A DNA stretch of 64,000 bases from contig OY744517.1 in NCBI GenBank assembly GCA_963556195.1, forward strand, positions 79,275,214 to 79,339,213, given 5' to 3'. Origin of the DNA: Sepiola atlantica. Taxonomy: Eukaryota > Mollusca > Cephalopoda > Sepiida > Sepiolidae. Position 1 is the first letter of the stretch; each line of letters begins with the position of its first letter. Shown here in pieces: positions 56,645-64,000 of the stretch. A program made the translations under genes and the position numbers. The notes under the pieces are model-generated. The model searched no databases, was not told where the DNA came from, and saw nothing but the letters and a program-made list of their open reading frames with translations.

Positions 56645-56885
56645 AAAATGGCGACACCTGGCAAAAATTAACATTGTCAAAAGATCTCCCCCTGGGCCGG
56701 ATATACATGCTACTGGAGACCGTTTGTGAATTTAATATTCCCTAGAAACCTCCGCCTTGAAAGAGGAAGCAGGCTCAATCTTCCCAGGATGAATGGCGCA
56801 CCCGAACCAAGAGAGACATGGTTGCCAACATTTGTGAAAAGCAAACTAAAAGAATTTAAAGAAAAAGTCAGCAATAGCTGATTAG
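56645..56885 (+). repeat. Body behind the 5S-like head
   Basis: Continues with tggcgacacctggcaaaaat and ggagaccgtttgtgaattta, then gaggaagcaggctcaatctt. The middle matches 28691-28870 (minus). One frame is open for about 55 codons (FVNLIFPRNLRLERGSRLNL), but conservation of this frame in the other copy is poor. Confidence 0.6.
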
Positions 56886-57340
56886 AATATACCGTGTGAT
56901 ATTGATGAAGCAGCACAACGAGAGTTAATTAAGTTTGATATGAATATGGAAGCTTCTGTAATTCGTGTATATCTTTTGATAGCAATTATAGATATTGTCC
57001 ACCTGTTATGTGCCAAGACTGAACATGCTCTCTTGACTCTTTCTTTTCGGGTAGACAGGTATCTTCTTAATGAAGAAGGAGACGATAATGATTTCAACTT
57101 TAACTATATTCTATTTACTTTTGGATGATGTCATTAGTGTGCTGACTTATGAAGAACCTTAGATCGAGACTTACTTCACTAAAATATCTTGTCAGCAACT
57201 GACCTTCAACCATTTGTTGACCTAGTATCATCCTTTGCCTCTCAATTGAAGCTGAGGGGGGGGGGGTGCTGAGGATTTTTTTCTTCTTTTTTTTTTTACT
57301 TTTGAAAGGTGAAAAGTGCTGTGTCACCCATATGAAAATA
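56886..57340. other. Unassigned sequence
   Basis: A poly-G run at 57255-57267. No gene is recognised. Confidence 0.5.
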
Positions 57341-57385
57341 ACCTTGTGTCACATCTCACCTGCATGCGGTAGTTTATAAATCTCG
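57341..57385 (+). repeat. Isolated SINE 3' tail
   Basis: accttgtgtcacatctcacc followed by a gcggtagtttataaat end equals the U2-SINE tail, without any body. It fits an extremely 5'-truncated insertion. Confidence 0.6.
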
Positions 57386-58562
57386 AATAAGATCCAACTT
57401 ACAATCCTTTCAGTCACATGATTAACTAAGAAACCGTCAATCCCTCATAGAGTGCTTAAGCTGACCCCCCCCCCCCCCCCAGCTTATCATCCATCAATCA
57501 TTCTTAACCCATTGCACCTGACAAATCATATTTACACTTAACATTAAAAGTCTTTTTACTGTCAAGTAATATTGTAAGGAAAATTTTAACGGGATTAAAC
57601 TGAGAGTTTGATAATATAAAAAAAAGGTCACTGTACATAAAAAATAAAGTTTTGAATTAAATATAAAATATTTTACAAGCAAAATAAAATTATATCAAAC
57701 AAAAACTTACAAAAGATTTTAACTAAAGTTTTTTCTTATACAGAAAATTATTTTAAAGCTATTTTTTATACAATGCTTGGATCCGTTAATTGATACAAAC
57801 GTAATTAGAGAGTGGGTAATAAGAAGCAGCATTTTTGCCGTGAAAAACTCTAGTCAATATCTGTAAGTGTTTCCATTGTAATGTCTTTTAATAATTTTGT
57901 ATTTTACCATTATTAAATGAAATAACAATTTACTGAATATAATAATAATAAAAAAACAGTAATGCTGGTTAAGAACTTATAATCTCTAATGATTAACAAA
58001 TTGAAAGAGAGGGGCATTAACATTTTTTATGTATGCCTCCATGGGCATCTCTAAAAATATTATGCAATAAATATATATATATATATTATATAATGCACAA
58101 TCTCAAATTAAAAAAGAAAAGGGTTTCATTATTTTTTTTACCTTTTCTTTATCACATCAATAATATATTCCAATGATTCCAGATTAAAAAAAAAATCTCA
58201 TCTGAAATCTCCCAATACTGTCCATGCAATCTATTCTTGATGCCAAAATCGGTCAATGTTATTTTTAAAACTATTTACACTGGTTACGTTCTTAACATGT
58301 TCCATCAACTTGTGTTCCACTAATTAATTACTCTCCGTAAAGAAATCCTTGTGTTTATTGGGCGTGAGCAATCAGATTGCTTGTTTCCTTTTAAATATTA
58401 AACTAAAAAATTGTTTAACATTTTGAAGAATGCAATTTAATTTCCCCTCATTCTGCAGTGAAAAGCAAAAATCTATTTATTATACATTATGAAAAAATAC
58501 AAAATAAGCACACTTGTACTTGTTTTAAAATAAAAAACTATTTCTGACTAAGAAAATCAAAC
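57386..58562. other. Mostly unassigned; one interspersed repeat
   Basis: About 57396-57580 resembles 27650-27810. A poly-C run is at 57465-57480. No gene is recognised. Confidence 0.45.
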
Positions 58563-58890
58563 TTAAAGTCTTGTAGAAAGATGGGTCGTTCATTTAAAAG
58601 CATTGGTGGTTCAGTAGTATTAAAATTGAAAATAGAAGCCTTTATCAATGCAAGATTAATTTATTATTATTTTTTTTTAACTTAAATCCTATTAATTTCG
58701 GAATAATATTCCATCATCAAAGTTGACCAGTATTGTGTCATTTTTTCAAAAAATAAAAACTTTTTTTGTTTTTTGATATACAACTCTGATGATGGAATAT
58801 TATTCCAAAATTAATAAAAGTAAAAAAAAAAATCAAAAAAAATCTTGCATTGATAAAGGCTTCTATTTTCAATTTTATTAAAGTCTTGTA
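58563..58890. repeat. Foldback with tRNA-Gly 5' fragment between direct repeats
   Basis: ttaaagtcttgta occurs at 58563-58575 and 58878-58890, as a 13-bp target duplication. The unit begins near gcattggtggttcagtagta (58600-58619), which equals the first 20 nt of tRNA-Gly with one change. It is followed by inverted arms (58621-58719 and 58787-58877, tttatcaatgcaaga and gaataatattcca blocks). No B box follows, so only the 5' tRNA part is present. Confidence 0.7.
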
Positions 58891-60179
58891 TTTTATCTTG
58901 ATCCTTTTCCAATAATTTAGAAAGTCAAGACATGGCCTTTCCATTTTTCCTGTATTTTATGCATAAAAATACAGAAAAAATTACTGATCAAATAAAATTA
59001 ATGTAGATCAATGTATACATAAACTAGTTTATATATTTGATTCAAAGATTAGAGTTTTGTAATTTTATGCCTTTTATGTCAATGTCAGTGCTTATTTGAT
59101 TGAAAATATTTTCAACTTGTTTCCATGTATAAACTTTATAATTTTTACAAAATGTTAAAATTAAATTTAATTTCTTTAAATGAAAAGATTGAAATTAACA
59201 TTTAAAAAATAATCGTTTAATGTCAAATAATAAAATAAAAGTCGATGCAAGAAAAGGCAAAGAGATTCAATAAAAAGAATGGAAATAAAACTCAACTCAC
59301 ATTTGAGAAAAAGTCATGTTAAGTACTTAACTTTAAGGAATGCATTTTTTTGTAGTTGTTCACTTAAAACATTGATCATGCTCTTCTTATGCTTATACCT
59401 ATTTGCTTTTATTTTGCATTTTTTAATATAAGCAATTGTCAATGAAGAACTATTTCTCAGAAACTTTTCAATAATTTCCACTTTGAGTCTTAAGCGTTTC
59501 ACTAAATGTATGTTATATAATAAAAATTTTAAAACCAAATATTTGGAACAATATTATTTTACTCAATAATTCAATTTCTTTAAAAATAAAAATTGAGTGA
59601 TTAATTATCTACTTTTGTGAAAGCAATGAATGCTATGGCTATTCAAAACCACATTTCCACCATGACTACCAATGACACAGCATATTTTTCCTGGATACAT
59701 TATTCAGCAAAAGTAGCCAATATATTTTATTTCGGTTTAATACTCTAAATGATCTGCTATGAAAGACTGAATTTCAGTGAATGATGAGTTGAGTTAAATT
59801 AGTGATAGCAGCACCCCAATGGATTTATGATGCAGAGAAGTCTAAAAATAAATAAATAAATAAATAAATAAAATAATTAAATTCCAAGTCTGCTGGAGAA
59901 GAAGAATCAAGATCGGGTTTATTTCATCAACAAAATTTACAAAATTATTGTGAGAATAGATTTAGTAATGTTCAAATGTATTTGAGAAAGAGAATTGAAA
60001 TTCATGTTAACTATTACTGCTTGAACTAGCATCTGCTTGTCACAATTCTGATAGTGGTTACTCTGCACAGCAAAAATCTAATTTTAATAAGCCACAGAAT
60101 TTCTGCATTATTCCTTGAGAAAATTAGTGAAATCAAGGCCTTTTTTTATCTTCATCTTCTGATTTGTTGAATTTAGCTG
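58891..60179. other. Unassigned sequence with (AAAT)n
   Basis: AT-rich. (aaat)n at 59846-59872. No gene is recognised. Confidence 0.5.
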
Positions 60180-60560
60180 AACATAGAGGAGCTAAGCTTT
60201 AGTCGGGAAGCAGCAGCAGCAGTAGTAGTTGTATATGAAGAGGACAGTTGGCAAAGCGAGGTGTGATGATTTCTTTCTCTTTCTTTCTTTCTTTCTTGTA
60301 CTGTAGAGGTGTAATGGGGAAAGGCGAAAGAGAATTTTACCAATAGTGTTACCAAGGAAACAAGCAGAGATTCAGCAAGAGTTGCTGCTGCTGCTGTAGC
60401 AGTTCTACGTAGCTCTATCGATCTGTCAGCCAGTCAGCAGAGGAGGGGGAGGAGGAGGGAGACCAGGCAGTGATGTCATTCCTCTTCTTCTCTCTGCTAC
60501 CCTACTCAATGAATGAATGTCATCAGCTATGCAGTAGAGGAAGAAAGAGAAATTGCAAAG
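60180..60560. promoter_or_regulatory. Promoter or 5'UTR-like island
   Basis: The most GC-balanced, non-repeat-like stretch of the right half. It has agcagcagc and ctgctgctg triplets, gaggaggaggag purine runs, a gttaccaaggaaac sequence (60348-60361) close to the RFX X-box consensus, and a CRE-like tgatgtcatt (60472-60481). Such composition is usual around cephalopod transcription starts. No start codon with long ORF is found on either strand, so the gene and its direction are unknown. It could also be ordinary simple sequence. Confidence 0.3.
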
Positions 60561-61421
60561 AAGAGAGAAAAGAAACAGGTTGTTGTTCAAGTCCCAACCC
60601 TTTCTGTCTTTCTCAAATGCTAGACACGCTACTTCAGTAGCAGTGGTTCAAAATATTGTCTTCCTAATAGCAGCGATAGTATCAAAGTACTTATTAATAC
60701 TACTACTACTATTACTAGTAGTAGTGTGAGTGCCAATAGTTGCAGCAAGGAAATCGGTAGAAACAGAAGTATTAATAATGTTATTAATAGAAAAAACAAA
60801 TTACAGTATACTAATATTTAGAATTAACAGCGTTCTTTTAAAAGATATTTGTCTGCGAATGAATGGAAGGGTAAGAATGCGAATGCACTCGCATCAATAT
60901 GTCAAAACATATTGATAAAATATGGCTACTGCAGGAGAAAGCAATGCATAGACAGTTCCTATAGTTAGACAGACTGAACAATGTTAATGTGCCATGAAAT
61001 TATGTACCTATATATACATACATACATTACATGTTTAAGCTTACCAAATTGTTTGGACAATATTGAGGATAATGCAGGTGACTAGAGAAATTCTTAATGA
61101 AAATTCTTAGAAGTTAGATGTACGCAATATGCAGACATGATAAGATTGGATGCGTGAATATTCAAGTTATATAAAAACGAACCTATGCTTAAGGAAATTT
61201 GTTGCTACAGTTATTATCAAAAGAAATATTTAAACATTTGATTAAATAACATAGAATTTTCTTTTCTAAACTTTCTAGTTTTACGATCTGTTATTTATAT
61301 TTTTATTAATATCATTCATTTTTGGGGAAAAATGTCAGAAAGACTAGAAAACTAAATAAAATGGTTATAAAGCTGAATAATTCTGTTATTTCATATGTTT
61401 AAATGAAAAAATAAATTCTGC

Positions 61422-61462
<41 letters not shown>

Positions 61463-61713
61463 TAAACTAACATGAGGTAATCTAATAACGATCATAAGAT
61501 ACTTGCTGAAATAATCGAAGACTTGTTGGTATCACCAACGAACAAAATAAACCAGGAAACGATTTGAAATCTGAAATACTTCAAGGATTAAAAAAAAAAG
61601 CAAATAATATTAATGAGTTTTGCCGACAAAACAAAATGAAGGATGTCATTTAACGACACAAAATAGATGATTGTAAACAATGGTATATTATAATAAAGTA
61701 CTGGAATGTATTT
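60561..61713. other. Unassigned sequence
   Basis: (AT)n at 61427-61460. No gene is recognised. Confidence 0.5.
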
Positions 61714-62025
61714 ATGATGGGTCAAGAAAGCCTAAAAACAGGTAATACAGCAGTTCATAGGAAGGAACATGTAACGGTTCAACTGAAAAGACAGCAGTGG
61801 CAGCTGCAAGTCTTTTTCGATCAATGTGAAGAATATTGCGATTTCGAATGGAATACACGGTCATTATTCTTGCAAATACACATCTTCAAGCGTTACGAAA
61901 ACGTACGAGAAGAATTTGGGGGTTCTTCTTGCTTTAGGAGAATTACAGAGCTATTAATTTTCATTGGGAAAGAATTAAGTATACCATTTAAAGGTCTATT
62001 TGCATTGATTAGGGGTGATGCTTGA
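61714..62025 (+). CDS. 103-codon ORF, unidentified
   Basis: Starts ATGATGGGTCAAGAAAGC and encodes MMGQESLKTGNTAVHRKEHV, then QWQLQVFFDQCEEYCDFEWN, a Phe-rich middle, and ITELLIFIGKELSIPFKGLF before TGA. Mixed composition, two Cys close together and no low complexity. No domain is recognised. It may be a single-exon gene, an exon with flanking intron sequence, or a degraded mobile-element ORF. No promoter or poly(A) signal is assigned. Confidence 0.3.
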   Translation: MMGQESLKTGNTAVHRKEHVTVQLKRQQWQLQVFFDQCEEYCDFEWNTRSLFLQIHIFKRYENVREEFGGSSCFRRITELLIFIGKELSIPFKGLFALIRGDA

Positions 62026-62999
62026 AATAAAAGAGCTATCTTTTAAGGAAATATATTTGTGATAAGCAATAGCAGTTGCTGCGTCTGGTATTGATGACAG
62101 ATGACGAGGAAGACATTTAATCAGAGAATTTTAAACATTTGTCTACGATAAAATATTGTAAAACAGCAGAAGGGCGAAATAACCCAGGTTGTACATTATA
62201 TATATATATATATATATATATAATCTCAAAGATTTATATTTTCGGGCAGCATATTTTAAAGGACACTATAAAAAATATTGATCTGCAATATGTTTATTAT
62301 AATATAGCGAAAATGGAAGTTCTGAACATGACTTGCATGTTTATTAAAGTAAAATCCAAGGTTTTTTGGTTTTTTTTTATCAAATTCAAAGAGAAAAATT
62401 AAAATTAAAAAACTAGTATAAAGATACTAATTTTCAGATAGACCAATATTTGGCAGAAATGAAAACTAAAGAATCTTTTCTTAAATCGACAGAAGAATAA
62501 TAAAATATTAGCATTTTTATAAATTCATAGGCTAAAATGGAAAGATGTTTCTAGTATTTTAGGTGTTGTATGAGAGATCGCATGTTAAAAAAAAATAAAA
62601 AATAAACAACATTACTTTTTATTGCAAGATTCAGAATTAGAAAACTTTAGAGTAAAATTCATTCTAAACACCTTTGTGTGAATAATTTCTGAATCACTGA
62701 TCCAAGAATTTCAAACTATGTAAAAATGTAAATATTTCTGAAATAATATTCTTCGCTTAGATTTGGTTTCGTCTGTTTTATGGTAAATCAAGGTGACAAT
62801 GGTTAAGATGATAATGACGTAGACTGACGACCTGAGTGTGCCAAGTTGTTGGCAACCTTTACGTGGTCCTTCCTGTGAGTACCTGATTCTAGAAGGGATC
62901 GAGGAAACCAATGCCAACAAAAGAATCAAGGTGGTGAAAAAAAGTCGTACCATGCTGATTCATACAAATTTATTTTATGGCAAATCATTCCTTTTCAGG
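62026..62999. other. Unassigned sequence
   Basis: (AT)n at 62197-62222. The minus-strand ORF at 62711-62953 starts with a hydrophobic, signal-like stretch (MVRLFFTTLILLLALVSS), but no further support exists. Confidence 0.4.
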
Positions 63000-63215
63000 T
63001 TATTTAATGCTGAATAAAACGATTCATTGTATATGATTAATTGATGGAAATATCTTGCTATTTTACCCATAGCTGGAGTGGGATGGGTTAATATCTTTCC
63101 CAAACAGTATAAGAGTGTAAATGGTAACAATAGATCTGATAGGATTTGAACTTGCCACAACCAATTTCATAGTGATGATATCTATTAGACCAGTCAAGCT
63201 CCCCTCAATCAAAAA
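63000..63215 (-). repeat. Probable tRNA-derived SINE
   Basis: The minus strand has ggagcttgactggtctaata (A-box-like) and B box aagttcaaatcct with tRNA-like spacing (63138-63213), followed by a noncoding body. The tail is not one of the two common types. Confidence 0.5.
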
Positions 63216-63399
63216 GTTAATGAAAAATAAATTTAAATTTATTAAAACAAAGTATTTTACAGCTAATATAATTCCACTTGTCAAGTCAAATCACAAGACT
63301 GACTATTAGAACATACAAACTCTTATATTTTTTCCACAAACAATTTCGCTAATGCAAAATTAAACCTTCATCGTCAGGGTTTAACTGAGGAAAATAAAT

Positions 63400-63822
63400 G
63401 AGTTATAAAGTAAACGAAATTAGAAAAAAAAAAAAAATAATACTAGAGATGAGTAAAATTAATCAGAAAATAAAATTTCGAACAGATAAATTTAGGTTAA
63501 AAAAAAGATTAGTTATAGAGTAAAGGAAATTAGAAAAAAAAAATAATAATAATACTAGAGATGAGTAAAATTAATCAGAAAATAAAATTTCGAACAGATA
63601 AATTTAGGTTAAAAAAAATGAGTTATAGAGTAAACGAAATTAGAAAAAAAAAATAATAAAACTAGAGATGAGTAAAATTAATCAGAAAAGAAAATTTCGA
63701 ACATAAATTTAGGTTAAAAAAAATTAGTTATAGAGTAAACGAAATTAGAAAAAAATAAAATTAGAGATGAGTAAAATTAATCAGAAAAGAAAATTTCAAA
63801 CAGATTAATTTAGGTTAAAAAA
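63400..63822. repeat. Tandem repeat of about 100-110 bp, four copies
   Basis: Units contain gagttatagagtaaacgaaa, actagagatgagtaaaatta and aaatttcgaacagataaatt in the same order, with shrinking A tracts from the first to the last unit. Confidence 0.95.
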
Positions 63823-64000
63823 AAAAAAAAATGACGAATTTAAAGACATTTTAACAGCTTATTTTTCCGAAAATGTTTTAATGTTCATATCTCAATAAAT
63901 AACTGCCTGTATAGAGGAATGCTAAAATTTATAATGTGTCATTTGCTTACTAACATCAGTTCAAATCATAACAAGATCTCTTTGTTCATTTTTTCCTCCT

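Noticed and set aside
62711..62953. 80-codon minus frame with signal-peptide-like start
   Set aside because: Hydrophobic Leu/Phe-rich starts are common by chance in AT-rich DNA. No mature protein pattern follows.

Overview
The window reads as an AT-rich, gene-poor, repeat-saturated metazoan nuclear segment, most likely from a coleoid cephalopod (octopus-like). The pointers are tRNA-type and domain-type SINEs with a shared 3' tail, a LINE whose 3' end carries the 'catgctggcatgggttgg' motif that I recall from octopus sequence, very frequent (AT)n tracts, and abundant Helitrons. The species call is inference. No complete host protein gene is visible. Nearly all recognisable coding sequence is decayed transposable-element protein. 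Possible host sequence is limited to two short exon-like segments (2713-2790 and 35788-35832), two small unidentified ORFs (47615-47827 and 61714-62025) and a promoter-like island near 60.2-60.6 kb.

Layout. 0-9 kb: a mariner MITE, an 834-bp minisatellite, a candidate exon abutted by a reverse SINE, opposing tRNA-headed SINEs, LINE 3' ends and a Helitron. 9-16 kb: another intact Helitron, LINE C-termini, two copies of a repeat-bearing DNA element (here 'X-element'), a near-perfect 115-bp-arm foldback and a Tc1 transposase pseudogene. 16-24 kb: a foldback with a 1-nt loop, a 3.6-kb hAT-like element without visible transposase, nested inverted repeats and a 670-bp CT/AT microsatellite. 24-36 kb: a hairpin element, a U2-headed sequence, a Tc1/mariner-type MITE, a 5S-like sequence, a Merlin transposase fragment, two more X-elements and more Helitrons. 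36-47 kb: full U2 snRNA-headed SINEs, Helitron-in-Helitron nesting, and a reverse-strand Jockey/I-like LINE containing a minisatellite and a second LINE. 47-64 kb: foldback SINE pairs, a hAT MITE with a perfect 8-bp target duplication, a 5S rRNA-headed element and the promoter-like island.

The most interesting theme is a set of modular SINEs whose 5' heads come from different RNA genes: U2 snRNA, 5S rRNA, several tRNAs and one unidentified head. One central domain is carried under at least two different heads, and one 3' tail is shared more widely. In the U2 heads the branch-site recognition segment is paired into a hairpin whose two arms differ together between copies, which suggests a conserved RNA structure. 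I could not run any search, so family names rest on recognised motifs.
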